This document shows positions 31,725 through 41,164 of a stretch of 64,000 nt of DNA, piece by piece. Below the pieces are notes generated by a model. That model saw only the letters and a list, made by a program, of their open reading frames with translations. It was not told the origin of the DNA and made no database searches. Position 1 is the first letter of the stretch. The number at the start of each line of letters is the position of its first letter. The translations under genes were made by a program, and so were the position numbers. The stretch comes from Homoserinimonas sedimenticola (lineage in GTDB: Bacteria; Actinomycetota; Actinomycetes; Actinomycetales; Microbacteriaceae): contig NZ_JAPELL010000001.1 of NCBI RefSeq assembly GCF_026094475.1, forward strand, positions 1,078,326-1,142,325. The letters are read 5' to 3'.

Positions 31725-33251
31725 TCAGCAGAGCGGATCGGTCTCCGGCACCACATCCTCGATGAAGAAGTCGTCGACCGCGTCGTTCACACACTGGTTC
31801 GACTTGTTGTAGGCCGTGTGCCCCTCACCCTCGTAGGTCACGAGCTGCCCGTTCGCCAGCTGCTCGGCCAGAGCGACAGCCCAGTGGTAGGGGGTCGCCG
31901 GGTCGTTGGTCGTGCCGATGACGAGGATGGGCGCCGACCCCTCCGCCACGATGGGCTGCCGGTCCCGCGTCGGCGCGAAGGGCCAGTCGTCGCACGACGT
32001 GCCGCCGTAAGACATGAGCGGGCCGAAGACGGGGGCCAAGCGAGCGAGCTCCGCCGCCTCCTCCTCGAGGGTCTCCCGCGTGCTCGTCGAGGCATAGTCC
32101 AGGCAGTTGATGGCGATGAACGCCTCCGTCGAGTTGTCGGCGAACGTCCCATCCTCATTCCGGCTGTAGTAGGCGTCAGCGAGCGCGAAGGCGATCTCGG
32201 CACCCCCACTCTTCACGTCCGCGATCAGCTGCGACAGGTAGCCCCACGTGTCGGCCGAGTAGAGCGGGAAGATGACGGCCGTGAACATGGCGCTGCTGCC
32301 CAGCATCCGCCCGTCCTCCGCGCGGAGAGGGCTCTGCTCGAGCCGGTCGAATAGCGCCGCGAGCTCTGCCATGCCCCCCTCGACCGTGTCTGCCGAGAAG
32401 GGGCACTCGGGCCCCGTGAGGCAGTCGGCGAGGTACGCGCGCATGGCGCTCTCGAACCCCTGCGCCTGCGAGGCCGTCACCTCGAAGTCGGTCGTCGCCG
32501 GGTCGATCGCGCCGTCGAGCACCAGGTGCCCTGTCTTCTCGGGATACAGCCCGGCATAGGTGGCGCCGAGCAGGGTGCCGTAGGAGTAGCCGAGGAAGTT
32601 GAGCCGCTCGTCGCCCAGGGCGGCGCGAAGCACGTCCATGTCCCGCGCCGCACTCACCGTGTCGACGTGGCCGAGGAGCTCACCCGTGTGCTCGAGGCAC
32701 GCCGCCCCGAACTCCGCATTGCTCTCCTCGATCGCGTCGATCCACTCCTCCGACCCTGCCTCGTAGGGCACGATCTCGTAGATGAACTGCGTGAGCTCAT
32801 CGGGATCGTCGTAGCAGTCGACCGCCGACGACGCCCCAACACCGCGCGGGTCGAAGCCGACGATGTCGTAGTGCTGACGCAGGCGATCGGATGTCGCATA
32901 GTCGACGCCCTGGCGCACCTGGTCCACGCCCGACGCGCCGGGGCCGCCCGGATTGACGAGCAGCGACCCCATCGACTCCCCCGCAGCGGGCAGGCGGATG
33001 AGGGCGATCTCGATGGACTCGGCCCCCGGGTTCTCCCAGTCGAGGGGGACCTCGGCGGTCGCGCACTGGAAGCCGCCGTCGCATCCGGACCATTCGAGCA
33101 CCTGGTCGTAGTACTCCTGGAGCTCCGGCGCGACCTTCTCCCCCGTCGGCGTCGACTCCGTCTCGGGAACCCCTGAGGCGAGGAAGCACCCGGAGAGCGC
33201 GAGTGACGACGCCGCGACGATTGAGACGGCAGCGAGGCGGATACGGTTCAC
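31725..33251 (-). CDS. Alpha/beta-hydrolase lipoprotein, tripeptidyl aminopeptidase-like
   Basis: 508 residues from GTG 33251, overlapping the holB stop by GTGA. The lipobox SLALSGC at residues 16-22 predicts a membrane-anchored lipoprotein outside the cell. The hydrolase core shows NPGGPGASG (oxyanion region, near residue 102), GFDPRGVGASS, the nucleophile elbow GYSYGT near 222, and a late His in EGEGHTAYN. The C-terminal TAP-like domain fits secreted tripeptidyl aminopeptidases (Slp/TAP family). It is the final gene of the topA-tmk-holB operon, an arrangement also known in other actinobacteria. Confidence 0.88.
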   Translation of the reverse strand: MNRIRLAAVSIVAASSLALSGCFLASGVPETESTPTGEKVAPELQEYYDQVLEWSGCDGGFQCATAEVPLDWENPGAESIEIALIRLPAAGESMGSLLVNPGGPGASGVDQVRQGVDYATSDRLRQHYDIVGFDPRGVGASSAVDCYDDPDELTQFIYEIVPYEAGSEEWIDAIEESNAEFGAACLEHTGELLGHVDTVSAARDMDVLRAALGDERLNFLGYSYGTLLGATYAGLYPEKTGHLVLDGAIDPATTDFEVTASQAQGFESAMRAYLADCLTGPECPFSADTVEGGMAELAALFDRLEQSPLRAEDGRMLGSSAMFTAVIFPLYSADTWGYLSQLIADVKSGGAEIAFALADAYYSRNEDGTFADNSTEAFIAINCLDYASTSTRETLEEEAAELARLAPVFGPLMSYGGTSCDDWPFAPTRDRQPIVAEGSAPILVIGTTNDPATPYHWAVALAEQLANGQLVTYEGEGHTAYNKSNQCVNDAVDDFFIEDVVPETDPLC

Positions 33252-34408
33252 GCGGGTTCTCCCTTGGTCACGGCGACGAGCATGGCCTCCAGGGCGAGCG
33301 CCGGCGCCACGTTGCCCTCGATGCGGCGCCGCGCGGTCGCGATGGCGTCGAGCACAGCGAGGGTGTGTTCAGGCCTGCTCGAGGCGGCGGCACGGCGCAG
33401 CTCCTCGTCGAGGCTCAGGTTGACGAGGTCGACCGATGCGCCCAGCTGCACGAGCAGCACGTCGCGGTAGAGCGACTGCAGGTCGACCATGATGCGGTCG
33501 ATGCCATCGCGCAGCGACCGCGTGGCACGGCGCTTCTGGTCCTCCTCGAGCGCCTTGAGCTGCGAGCGCAGCGCCGGCGGGATCGTGCCACCCGCATCGA
33601 CGCCGAGCGAGCGCAGCGCCTGCTCCCGCTCCTCAGCGTCGCGCTGCTCGGTGATCGCCTTCGCATCCTCGCCCGCGAGCTCGAGCAACGTCGCGGCGGC
33701 CAGCACGGCGTCCGTCACGGTGCGGATGCCGAGGGCCGTCCGCAGAGTCTGCTCACGACGGCGGCGCGCATCATCGTTGGTCGCGAGCCGGTGCGCCATG
33801 CCGATGTGGCTCTGCGACTCCCGCGCCGCGCGCAGGGCCAACTCGGGGCCGACGCCGTCCCGCCGCTCGATGAGCCGCGCGACCTCCGCGACGGCCGGCA
33901 CGCGCAGCCGCACCGAACGCACTCGCGAGCGGATCGTGGGGATCAGGTCGGCCTCACTCGGCGCGCAGAGGATCCACACTGTGCGCGGCGGGGGCTCCTC
34001 GAGCGCCTTGAGCAGCAGGTTGGAGGTGCGCTCCGTCATGCGGTCGGCATCCTCGATCACCATGACGCGGTAGCGGGCGACGGAGGGCGAGAACTGCGAG
34101 CTCGAGACGAGCGATCTCACCTCATCGATCGTGATGATGACGCGCTCTGTCGTGAGCACCGCGAGGTCGGGGTGCGAGCGGGCCTCGACCTGCCGCCGGG
34201 TCGCGTCGTCGCCATCGGGGTCGGTGCTCAGGAGAGCCGTCGCGAACGCGAAGGCCAGGTTGGAGCGACCGCTGCCGGGCGGACCCGTGATGAGCCACGA
34301 GTGTGTCATCGCGTTGTCGGCGGGGTCGAGCGCGGCGGCGGATGCTGCGGCCGCACGGAACACCTCGATGGCCTCCGTCTGCCCGGTCAGCTCGTCCCAC
34401 ACGCTCAC
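33248..34408 (-). CDS. holB: DNA polymerase III subunit delta' (clamp-loader ATPase)
   Basis: 386 residues from GTG 34408 (VWDELTGQTEAIEVFRAA). The AAA+ core has Walker A GPPGSGRSNLAF near residue 45, EDADRMTERTSNLLLKALEEPP with the sensor region, and ILCAPSEADLIPTIRSR. The frame extends further upstream, but the family start fits at the GTG. It belongs to the clamp loader with DnaX and HolA. It lies downstream of tmk in the conserved topA-tmk-holB order and overlaps the downstream lipoprotein start by 4 bp. Confidence 0.92.
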   Translation of the reverse strand: MSVWDELTGQTEAIEVFRAAAASAAALDPADNAMTHSWLITGPPGSGRSNLAFAFATALLSTDPDGDDATRRQVEARSHPDLAVLTTERVIITIDEVRSLVSSSQFSPSVARYRVMVIEDADRMTERTSNLLLKALEEPPPRTVWILCAPSEADLIPTIRSRVRSVRLRVPAVAEVARLIERRDGVGPELALRAARESQSHIGMAHRLATNDDARRRREQTLRTALGIRTVTDAVLAAATLLELAGEDAKAITEQRDAEEREQALRSLGVDAGGTIPPALRSQLKALEEDQKRRATRSLRDGIDRIMVDLQSLYRDVLLVQLGASVDLVNLSLDEELRRAAASSRPEHTLAVLDAIATARRRIEGNVAPALALEAMLVAVTKGEPA

Positions 34409-34447
34409 GGGCTCAAGCCTACGGTGCACCACCGACGCTCGGATGCG

Positions 34448-35071
34448 TCAGAGCAACGCCTCGACACGCGCGCGGATGTCGGCCGCGAGCTCGTCGACGG
34501 GCCGCGGCGCGTCGAGCACGAGGAACCGCTCGGGTTCGGCTCGCGCGAGCTCAAGGTAGGCGGACCGCACTCTCGCATGGAAGTCCGCCTTCTCCGCCTC
34601 AAGCCGGTCGAAGCGGGTGCGCACCCCGTCAAGCCGCTCCCGCCCTGTCGTCTCGTCGAGGTCGAGGAGGATCGTGAGGTGGGGCAGGAACCCCTCGGTC
34701 GCCCACAGCGAGATGTCGCGCACCTCTCCCCCATCAAGCACGCGTCCGGCGCCCTGATAGGCGACCGAGCTGTCGAGGTAGCGATCCTGGATGACGATGT
34801 CCCCGGAGTCGACGGCGGGACGAACCTTCGTCGCGATGTTGTGCGCACGGTCGGCCGCGTAGATGAGCGCCTCCGCGCGGGGTGCGATGTGCCCGCGCCG
34901 GTGAAGCACGATCTCCCGCAGCTCGAGCCCGAGGTCGGTGCCGCCGGGCTCGCGCCCCCGCACAACCGTGCGCCCCTGCTCTTCGAGCCAGGTCGCGAGA
35001 AGCTCCGCCTGCGTCGTCTTGCCGGAGCCGTCGCCGCCCTCGAAGGTGATGAAGAGGCCGGCCACGGTCAC
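34448..35071 (-). CDS. tmk: Thymidylate kinase
   Basis: 207 residues with the P-loop FEGGDGSGKTTQ at residue 9, the DR(Y) motif VIQDRYLDSSVAYQG near 93 and the LID region DETTGRERL near 143. It phosphorylates dTMP to dTDP in the cytoplasm. The ATG overlaps the topA stop (ATGA), so expression is coupled with topoisomerase I. Confidence 0.95.
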   Translation of the reverse strand: MTVAGLFITFEGGDGSGKTTQAELLATWLEEQGRTVVRGREPGGTDLGLELREIVLHRRGHIAPRAEALIYAADRAHNIATKVRPAVDSGDIVIQDRYLDSSVAYQGAGRVLDGGEVRDISLWATEGFLPHLTILLDLDETTGRERLDGVRTRFDRLEAEKADFHARVRSAYLELARAEPERFLVLDAPRPVDELAADIRARVEALL

Positions 35072-37830
35072 TCGGCAGACTTCTTGGGCGCCGCCTTCTT
35101 GGTCGCCGGCTTCTTGGCGGTCGCCGTCTTTTTGGCCGGAGCCTTCTTGGCTGGCGCCTTCTTCGCGGCGGGCTTCTTGGCGGGGCCCTTCGCGCGCTTG
35201 TCGGCGAGCAGCTGCACGGCGCGGTCGAAGTCGATCTCCTCGACGCTCTCGCCGCGCGGGATGGTCGCGTTGGTGACGCCGTCGGTCACGTAGGGGCCGA
35301 AGCGGCCGTCCTTGACCTTGATGGGCTTGCCGCTCTCGGGATCCGCCTCGAACTCCTTGAGCGCGCTTGATGCCCGGCGGGCACCGTACTTGGGCTGCGC
35401 GAAAAGTTCGAGCGCCCCCGCGAGGTCGATCTCGAAGATCTGGTCCTCGCTCGGCAGGGTGCGCGTGTCGGTGCCCTTCTTCAGGTAGGGACCGTAGCGG
35501 CCATTCTGTGCCGTGATCTCGTCCCCAGACTCGGGGTCGGCCCCGACGACGCGCGGTAGGTCGAGCAGGCGAAGCGCCGTGTCGAGGTCGATTGTCGCGA
35601 GATCCATCGACTTGAAGAGCGAGGCCGTGCGCGGCTTGGGCGCCGCCTTCTTGGCGGGCTTCTTGGCTGGCTTCGCGGCATCCGTCACCTCGCCCGTCGC
35701 GGAGTCGACGACGAGCTCCTCCTCGGGCTCGGGGTCGAGCTCCGTGACATACGGGCCGAAGCGGCCGTCCTTGGCCACGATGTTCTTGCCGTTTTCGGGA
35801 TTGACCCCGATCACCCGGTCGCCGACGACGGGCGCGTCGATGAGCTCCTGCGCCTTGGCGGGCGTGAGCTCGTCGGGCGCGAGATCCTGCGGCAGGTTCA
35901 CGCGACGCGGCGTCTCGGGGGTGTCACCGGGCACCTCAAGATAGGGGCCGTACTTGCCGATGCGCAGAGTGACGCCCTCGGCGATCTGGATCGAGTTGAT
36001 CTCGCGTGCGTCGATCTCGCCCAGGTTGTCGATGACGGTGCGCAGGCCGCGGTGGCCCTCGTGCCCGAAGTAGAAGCCCTCGAGCCATTCGACGCGGTTC
36101 TGCTCGCCGCCCGCGATGCGGTCGAGGTCGCTCTCCATCTCGGCGGTGAAGTCGTATTCGACGAGGTCGCCGAAGTACTGCTCGAGCAGGCGCACGACCG
36201 AGAACGCGACCCAGCTGGGGACGAGCGCCTGGCCGCGCTGCGTCACGTAGCCGCGGTCCACGATGGTCGAGATGATGGCGGCGTAGGTGGAGGGGCGACC
36301 GATGCCGAGCTCTTCGAGGGTCTTGACGAGGCTCGCCTCGGTGTAGCGCGGCGGCGGGCTCGTCTCGTGCCCCTTAGCCTCCGTCTCGACGACCGTAAGC
36401 TTCTGCCCCTCGCTCAGCGGCGGAAGCTTGGCCTCCTTCGCGTCCGTCGACTCACCCCGCTCCTCGTCACGGCCCTCCTCGTAAGCCTGCAGGAAGCCGC
36501 GGAACGTGATGACGGTGCCCGAAGCGCTGAACTCGGCGACCGTGCCATCCTCGACCGTCGCGGTGATCGAGACGGATGCCGTGACCCCCTTCGCATCGGC
36601 CATCTGTGACGCGACCGTGCGCTTCCAGATCAGGTCGTAGAGCTTGAGCTCGTTGCCCCGCAGGGTGCCCTCGAGCTCGCCGGGCGTGCGGAAGGTGTCA
36701 CCGGAGGGGCGAATCGCCTCGTGCGCCTCCTGCGCGTTCTTGCTCTTGCTCGCGTAGGTGCGCGGCTTCTCGGGCACCGTGTCGGCGCCGTAGAGCGACT
36801 TCGCCTGCGCGCGTGCCGCCGCAACGGCCTGCTGCGACAGGTTGAGCGAGTCCGTACGCATGTACGTGATGTAGCCGTTCTCGTACAGGCTCTGCGCGAC
36901 GCTCATCGTCTGCCTGGCCGAGAAGCGCAGCTTGCGCGCCGCCTCCTGCTGCAGCGTCGAGGTGCTGAAGGGCGCCGCCGGGCGGCGCGTGTAGGGCTTG
37001 GACTCGACCGAGCTGACGACGACGGATGCCGCGGGACTCCGCAGCGCGTCGGCGAGTGTCTGCGCCGACGCCTCGTCGAGGGTGCGGACTCCCGTCTTGG
37101 CGGTGCCCCGATCGTCGAAGTCGCGACCGGTTGCGATTCGCTCCCCGTCGAGGCGTACAAGGCGCGATTCGAAGTTCTGGCCGTCTCCCTCGGGGGCGAG
37201 CAGCGCCGTGAGGTCCCAATAGCTGGCCGCGATGAAGGCGAGACGCTCGCGCTCGCGGTCGACGACGAGCCGGGTCGCCGCCGACTGTACGCGACCCGCG
37301 GAAAGGCCCGGCCCGACCTTGCGCCAGAGCACGGGCGAGATCTCGTAGCCGTAGAGGCGGTCGAGGATGCGCCGGGTCTCCTGGGCGTCAACTAGCGCCG
37401 TGTCGAGGTCGCGGGGGTTCTCCTGCGCCCGCTGGATCGCATCCTTCGTGATCTCGTGGAAGACCATGCGCCGCACGGGAACCTTCGGCTTGAGCACCTC
37501 GAGCAGGTGCCACGCGATGGCCTCTCCCTCGCGGTCTTCATCAGTTGCGAGGTAGAGCTCGTCGGCTTCCTTGAGGGCACGCTTGAGGTCGGCGACCGTC
37601 TTCTTCTTCTGGTCGGAGACGACGTAGTAGGGCTGGAAGCCGTTCTCGACGTCAATCGAGAACTTGCCAAGGGGGCCCTTCTTGAGGTCGGCCGGCAGGT
37701 TGCGGGGCTCGACAAGGTCACGGATGTGTCCGACTGAGGCCTGCACCTCATATCCATCGCCGAGGTACTGGGCGATGGTCTTCGCCTTCGCCGGTGACTC
37801 GACGATGACAAGTTTCTTGGTTCCGGGCAC
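35068..37830 (-). CDS. topA: DNA topoisomerase I (type IA)
   Basis: 920 residues from GTG 37830 (GAGGAG 4 bases upstream). The TOPRIM motif KKLVIVESPAKAKTIAQYLG is at the start, LATDEDREGEAIAWHL near 105, and the active-site Tyr in YENGYITYMRTDS near 310. Zinc fingers are absent; instead four C-terminal repeats of the FGPYV/RYGPYLKKG type are seen, as in actinobacterial TopA. The last 45 residues are a Lys/Ala/Pro tail (AAKKAPAKKAPAKK), probably DNA-binding. It relaxes negative supercoils. A clear upstream operon partner is absent; a 117-bp gap separates it from the tad genes. Confidence 0.96.
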   Translation of the reverse strand: MPGTKKLVIVESPAKAKTIAQYLGDGYEVQASVGHIRDLVEPRNLPADLKKGPLGKFSIDVENGFQPYYVVSDQKKKTVADLKRALKEADELYLATDEDREGEAIAWHLLEVLKPKVPVRRMVFHEITKDAIQRAQENPRDLDTALVDAQETRRILDRLYGYEISPVLWRKVGPGLSAGRVQSAATRLVVDRERERLAFIAASYWDLTALLAPEGDGQNFESRLVRLDGERIATGRDFDDRGTAKTGVRTLDEASAQTLADALRSPAASVVVSSVESKPYTRRPAAPFSTSTLQQEAARKLRFSARQTMSVAQSLYENGYITYMRTDSLNLSQQAVAAARAQAKSLYGADTVPEKPRTYASKSKNAQEAHEAIRPSGDTFRTPGELEGTLRGNELKLYDLIWKRTVASQMADAKGVTASVSITATVEDGTVAEFSASGTVITFRGFLQAYEEGRDEERGESTDAKEAKLPPLSEGQKLTVVETEAKGHETSPPPRYTEASLVKTLEELGIGRPSTYAAIISTIVDRGYVTQRGQALVPSWVAFSVVRLLEQYFGDLVEYDFTAEMESDLDRIAGGEQNRVEWLEGFYFGHEGHRGLRTVIDNLGEIDAREINSIQIAEGVTLRIGKYGPYLEVPGDTPETPRRVNLPQDLAPDELTPAKAQELIDAPVVGDRVIGVNPENGKNIVAKDGRFGPYVTELDPEPEEELVVDSATGEVTDAAKPAKKPAKKAAPKPRTASLFKSMDLATIDLDTALRLLDLPRVVGADPESGDEITAQNGRYGPYLKKGTDTRTLPSEDQIFEIDLAGALELFAQPKYGARRASSALKEFEADPESGKPIKVKDGRFGPYVTDGVTNATIPRGESVEEIDFDRAVQLLADKRAKGPAKKPAAKKAPAKKAPAKKTATAKKPATKKAAPKKSAE

Positions 37831-37947
37831 CGGACTCCTCGTGAGATCTCGCAACAACCGGGCAGCAGGGGCTGCGCATCGGTCTCCGCCCCGCGCTCAT
37901 GGGGCCGACAACCGACACCATACACAGACTTTCCTTGGGGGTCGTCA

Positions 37948-38286
37948 TCATGGGGTCGTCCCGGGCGGCCCCGCCGTCGCCGTCGCGGTCGCACGGAGGG
38001 GGCCGGATGCTCGGCTCACCGCGACCGTCACCACGAGTCCCTCGACCCGGCACGCGTCCAGGCTCGCCCCGTTTGCCTCGGCCGTGCGGGCCGCATTTGC
38101 GCAGGGGCTGCCCGGCACGATGCCCACGGCCGTGTCTGCTGCGGCGAGCGCCGCGGCATCCGCTGCCGTCGCAGCCCGGGAACTGTCGAGACGCGCCGCG
38201 ACGAGGGGTGCGCACAGCAGCGCGACACCCATCACGACCGCCAGGATGCCGACGACCAGGACCGAGCCGGAGCCGCGCTCGTTCAC
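37948..38286 (-). CDS. TadE-like secretion/pilus-associated protein (Rv3654c-like)
   Basis: 112 residues from GTG 38286, overlapping the upstream stop (GTGA). The sequence ERGSGSVLVVGILAVVMGVALLCAPLVAARLDSSRAATAADAAALAAAD carries the GS-type processing region and single membrane helix of the helicase/secretion-neighbourhood TadE-like family found as the last gene of actinobacterial tad loci. Function is unproven; it probably is a minor pilin-like or surface component. The Ala-rich C-terminus ends with TATATAGPPGTTP. Confidence 0.85.
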   Translation of the reverse strand: MNERGSGSVLVVGILAVVMGVALLCAPLVAARLDSSRAATAADAAALAAADTAVGIVPGSPCANAARTAEANGASLDACRVEGLVVTVAVSRASGPLRATATATAGPPGTTP

Positions 38287-38639
38287 AGCGCACCCTCTAG
38301 GGCGCACGCCGTCGCGCTCGGCGCGACCGGCAGCACGGGCAGCGCGGCGGGCGCGGTGGCGCTGACGCACACGAGACCGTCGCGGCGGCGGACCGACACG
38401 GAGGACCCGGGCGCGATAGCGGAGGCCCGCGCGGCCGCCGCCGCGACGTTCTCCCCGCGGGCGAGGGAGCGTGCAGCGGCGGCCGCAGCATCTTGCGCTG
38501 CCATTGCCTGCATACCGACGCGCACGCCGCCCAGGCAGGCGGCGAGCACGAGGATGACGGCGGGCAGCGCCACCACGAGTTCTGCCGCGACGCTGCCATG
38601 CTCATCACGCAGGCGTCGGCGGATGCGCTGCCGCGTCAT
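38283..38639 (-). CDS. TadE-family pilus assembly protein
   Basis: 118 residues from ATG 38639. The N-terminus is basic (MTRQRIRRRLRDEHG), then GSVAAELVVALPAVILVLAACLGG, the classical TadE processing and membrane motif with Glu at position 5 of the mature part. The rest is Ala-rich with two Cys near the end. Minor pseudopilins of this kind are needed for Flp/Tad pilus assembly. It overlaps the DUF4244 gene upstream by 4 bp and the TadE-like gene downstream by 4 bp. Confidence 0.88.
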   Translation of the reverse strand: MTRQRIRRRLRDEHGSVAAELVVALPAVILVLAACLGGVRVGMQAMAAQDAAAAAARSLARGENVAAAAARASAIAPGSSVSVRRRDGLVCVSATAPAALPVLPVAPSATACALEGAL

Positions 38640-38875
38640 CCGCCGGAGGTCAGCGCGCTCTGCACGAGGTCGGTGAGGATGGCGCGCACCTCCTCGCTGC
38701 GCATGATCACCACGAGCAGCCCGGCAAAGCCTACGGCGGCCATGATGACGATCGCGTACTCGGCCGTGGCGGCGCCGCGCTCGCGGGCTCGCCACCAGCG
38801 CCGACGGGGGTGCAGCGTAACGGGCGGGGCCTCGCTTTCGGGCACGCTCGGGTTGATGGATCGGACCTCGTTCAT
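38636..38875 (-). CDS. DUF4244 protein, Flp-pilin-like
   Basis: 79 residues from ATG 38875 with AGAGGA 6 bases upstream. After a 45-residue charged N-terminus comes ERGAATAEYAIVIMAAVGFAGLLVVIMRS, which looks like a class IV-b (Flp) prepilin cleavage and helix. DUF4244 occupies the position of the major pilin in actinobacterial tad loci (Rv3656c in M. tuberculosis). It is probably the pilin subunit (inference). The 148 bp between it and the upstream TadB/C gene contain a GCACCG...CGGTGC hairpin. Confidence 0.85.
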   Translation of the reverse strand: MNEVRSINPSVPESEAPPVTLHPRRRWWRARERGAATAEYAIVIMAAVGFAGLLVVIMRSEEVRAILTDLVQSALTSGG

Positions 38876-39023
38876 GTCGTTCCTCTCTCCTACTGATGGG
38901 GTGGGTGGGGTGAGCGCCCCCACAGATCCACGCTCGGGCATGACGTGCTCCCGCGGGCCGCACCGTCCGCGATCGGTGCACTCCCCGCTGCGAGGACGCC
39001 CTGGGGACGAGTGATTGGGAAGG

Positions 39024-39944
39024 TCATGCCGCGAGGGTTCCGTCGATGACGGCGACCATGAGGGGCACCACGCCGAGCACCATGAACGCCGGAAGCACGC
39101 ACAGGCCGAGCGGCAACATGAGCCGCACCGCGAGCGTCGCAGCACGCCGTGCTCCCTCGCTGCGCGCCGCCCGCCGCTCCTGCTGAGCCTCTGCCCGCAG
39201 CAGTGCCGCCGCAGGCACCCCGGCCCGCTGGGAGAGATCGAGCACCTCACGCCCGTCCTCCCGCCCCGCACCCCCGATCCCGCTGCGCTCGAGAGCATTC
39301 TCGACGGCGACGAGGCAGCGGTCGAAGGCGGAACCGCCGCCGACGGCGACCGCGAGGAGGTCGAGGCGCAGACCCGGGGTGTCATCGGTGGCTCGGGCCG
39401 AGGCAAGGAGACGGCGGTTCCAGCGCCGCGCTGCGACGAGGAGCCCGACCCCGACGGTGAGGCATGCCCAGCCGATGGGGCCCCCGAGGAGCACGCCGAT
39501 CGTGTCGAAGCCGAGGGCTGCCCCGAAGACGAGCCCGACGGCCGGAAGCACCATGACGAGGCGCGAGGTCGCGGTGGGGCCGGCGAGCGCCGCTGCGGTC
39601 TCGCGGTGGACCTGGTCGAGGTCGCGGAGCGCTTCGGCGAGAGCCGTGAGCGCCCCTGCGACGGGCGCACCCACCTGCGTCGCCACGAGCCAGGCCGCGG
39701 CAACTCCGCTCCATGCCCGCGCCTCCGCGGCAGGGAGGCTCTCGGCCGCCTGCAGGAGGGCATCGGGGACCCCCTGCCCTCCCGCGACCGAAGCGGCCAC
39801 CTTCTGCACGGTCTCGAGGGCCCCCGGCGACTCCGCAAGATAGGTCCACGCGGATGTCGGGGCCGTGCCGGCCTCGACCATGACGGCGAGCCGGTGGACG
39901 ACCGAAGCGACCGCGGCGACGTCAGCCTCGCCCGCCGCGCTCAT
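39024..39944 (-). CDS. Type II secretion F-domain protein (TadB/TadC-like pilus platform)
   Basis: 306 residues. A GSPF-type domain is visible (VHRLAVMVEAGTAPTSAWTYLAE, then QKVAASVAGGQGVPDALLQAAESLP), followed by a transmembrane pair (LVMVLPAVGLVFGAALGF; PIGWACLTVGVGLLVAA) and a second soluble region with SAFDRCLVAVENALERSG. The C-terminus has another membrane pair. Length and arrangement suggest one protein that replaces separate TadB and TadC, but a neighbouring split gene cannot be excluded. It overlaps tadA by 4 bp. Confidence 0.85.
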   Translation of the reverse strand: MSAAGEADVAAVASVVHRLAVMVEAGTAPTSAWTYLAESPGALETVQKVAASVAGGQGVPDALLQAAESLPAAEARAWSGVAAAWLVATQVGAPVAGALTALAEALRDLDQVHRETAAALAGPTATSRLVMVLPAVGLVFGAALGFDTIGVLLGGPIGWACLTVGVGLLVAARRWNRRLLASARATDDTPGLRLDLLAVAVGGGSAFDRCLVAVENALERSGIGGAGREDGREVLDLSQRAGVPAAALLRAEAQQERRAARSEGARRAATLAVRLMLPLGLCVLPAFMVLGVVPLMVAVIDGTLAA

Positions 39945-40873
39945 GCTTCGACGATGGCGAGCCGCCCCGCAGGGTCGAGCTCGAAGCGGCCCATGCGCGC
40001 GAGCATCCGTCGCCCGTCGCGCCGCACAAGGTGCAGCACCGCGCCGATCGCGCTGACCGACTGGCGGGCGACCGCGTCGGGGCTCATGCCCGCAAGCGCG
40101 CCGAGCGCCTCAAGTCGGGCGGGGACGTCCGCGAGCGAGTTGGCGTGAATCGTGCCCGCGCCGCCATCGTGCCCCGTATTGAGGGCACTGAGGAGTTCGC
40201 GGATCTCGGCGCCGCGGCATTCGCCGAGCACCAAACGATCGGGGCGCATCCGCAGCGCTTCGCGCACGAGCCTCGTAAGCCCGACCTCCCCCGCCCCCTC
40301 GATGTTCGCCTGCCGCGCCTCGAGGGAGACGAAGTGCGGATGCTCGACCCTCAACTCCCCGACGTCCTCGATCGCGATGATGCGGTCTCTGGGCGGCGCC
40401 GCGCCGAGCATCGCCCCGAGGAGGGTGGTCTTGCCGCTGCCGCCCGCGCCGCTGATGAGGATGTTCTCGCGCTCTTCCACGAGCGTGCGCACGCTCGCGA
40501 GGGGGATCTCGGAAAACACCCCTGCCGCAGCCAGGTCGTCAAGGCCGAGTCGCTCCCGCCGCGGAATGCGGATCGACAGGAGCGCCCCCGAGGGAGAGAT
40601 CGGCGAGAGGACGGCATGGACGCGAATCCCGTCGTCGAGCCGCACATCGACGCAGGGGTTCGCCTCGTCGACATGCCGACCGCCCCGCGCCACAAGCGCG
40701 GTCGCGAGGGCGCGCAAGCCTTCGGTATCGAGCCGGAGAGGGTCGCCCCGCACGAGCCCTGCGCCGCGGTCGATCCACACGTCGCCGGGCCCATTGACGA
40801 AGACGTCGGTCACGGTGTCGTCGCATATATAGGGAGCGAGCGGGCCGAAGGCGGCCGCGTTGCGCGGGGGCAC
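39941..40873 (-). CDS. tadA: TadA/CpaF-type pilus assembly ATPase
   Basis: 310 residues if it starts at GTG 40873 (VPPRNAAAFGPLAPYICDDTVTDVFV). The CpaF-like N-terminal core VTDVFVNGPGDVWIDRG is followed by Walker A GAGGSGKTTLLGAML near residue 145, IAIEDVGELRVEHP, and the LVLGECRGAEIRELLSALNTGHDGGAGTIHANS box. The frame is open further upstream, but a palindrome at 40885-40917 lies there. No CpaE-like septum-site ATPase precedes it, unlike in M. tuberculosis. It powers pilus assembly at the inner face of the membrane. Confidence 0.9.
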   Translation of the reverse strand: MPPRNAAAFGPLAPYICDDTVTDVFVNGPGDVWIDRGAGLVRGDPLRLDTEGLRALATALVARGGRHVDEANPCVDVRLDDGIRVHAVLSPISPSGALLSIRIPRRERLGLDDLAAAGVFSEIPLASVRTLVEERENILISGAGGSGKTTLLGAMLGAAPPRDRIIAIEDVGELRVEHPHFVSLEARQANIEGAGEVGLTRLVREALRMRPDRLVLGECRGAEIRELLSALNTGHDGGAGTIHANSLADVPARLEALGALAGMSPDAVARQSVSAIGAVLHLVRRDGRRMLARMGRFELDPAGRLAIVEA

Positions 40874-40884
40874 CTCCTGCCCCC

Positions 40885-40917
40885 TCGAATGGGGGACAGA
40901 TCTTGTACCCCATTCGA
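40885..40917. promoter_or_regulatory. 10-bp-arm inverted repeat before tadA with a TACCCC box
   Basis: TCGAATGGGG at 40885-40894 and CCCCATTCGA at 40908-40917 are a perfect inverted repeat with a 13-bp spacer. The right side reads GTACCCCA (40905-40912), the same box found before the sensor kinase and the 6C RNA. It lies 12 bp upstream of the chosen tadA start, close to a possible promoter. Confidence 0.7.
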
Positions 40918-41164
40918 CAGCGGGGTCACCGTCGCGATTCGGCACGTAGCGGAACGCGCTCGGCGCGTCTCGTGAGGGATGGTACTGCTGTGTCTGCTGT
41001 GACAAAAGAGACGGATGCTGCGGCATGCCGCCGACGCTACGCAGGAGCCCGCACAGTCGAGGCGCTTGCCCAGAGAACCGTGCACTTCGCCGAAACCTCG
41101 GGCCTGTGAGGGAGTTTCCCCGGAGAGTCACGCCATCGCGCCGTCCTTCGCTGCAACGGCGGTT

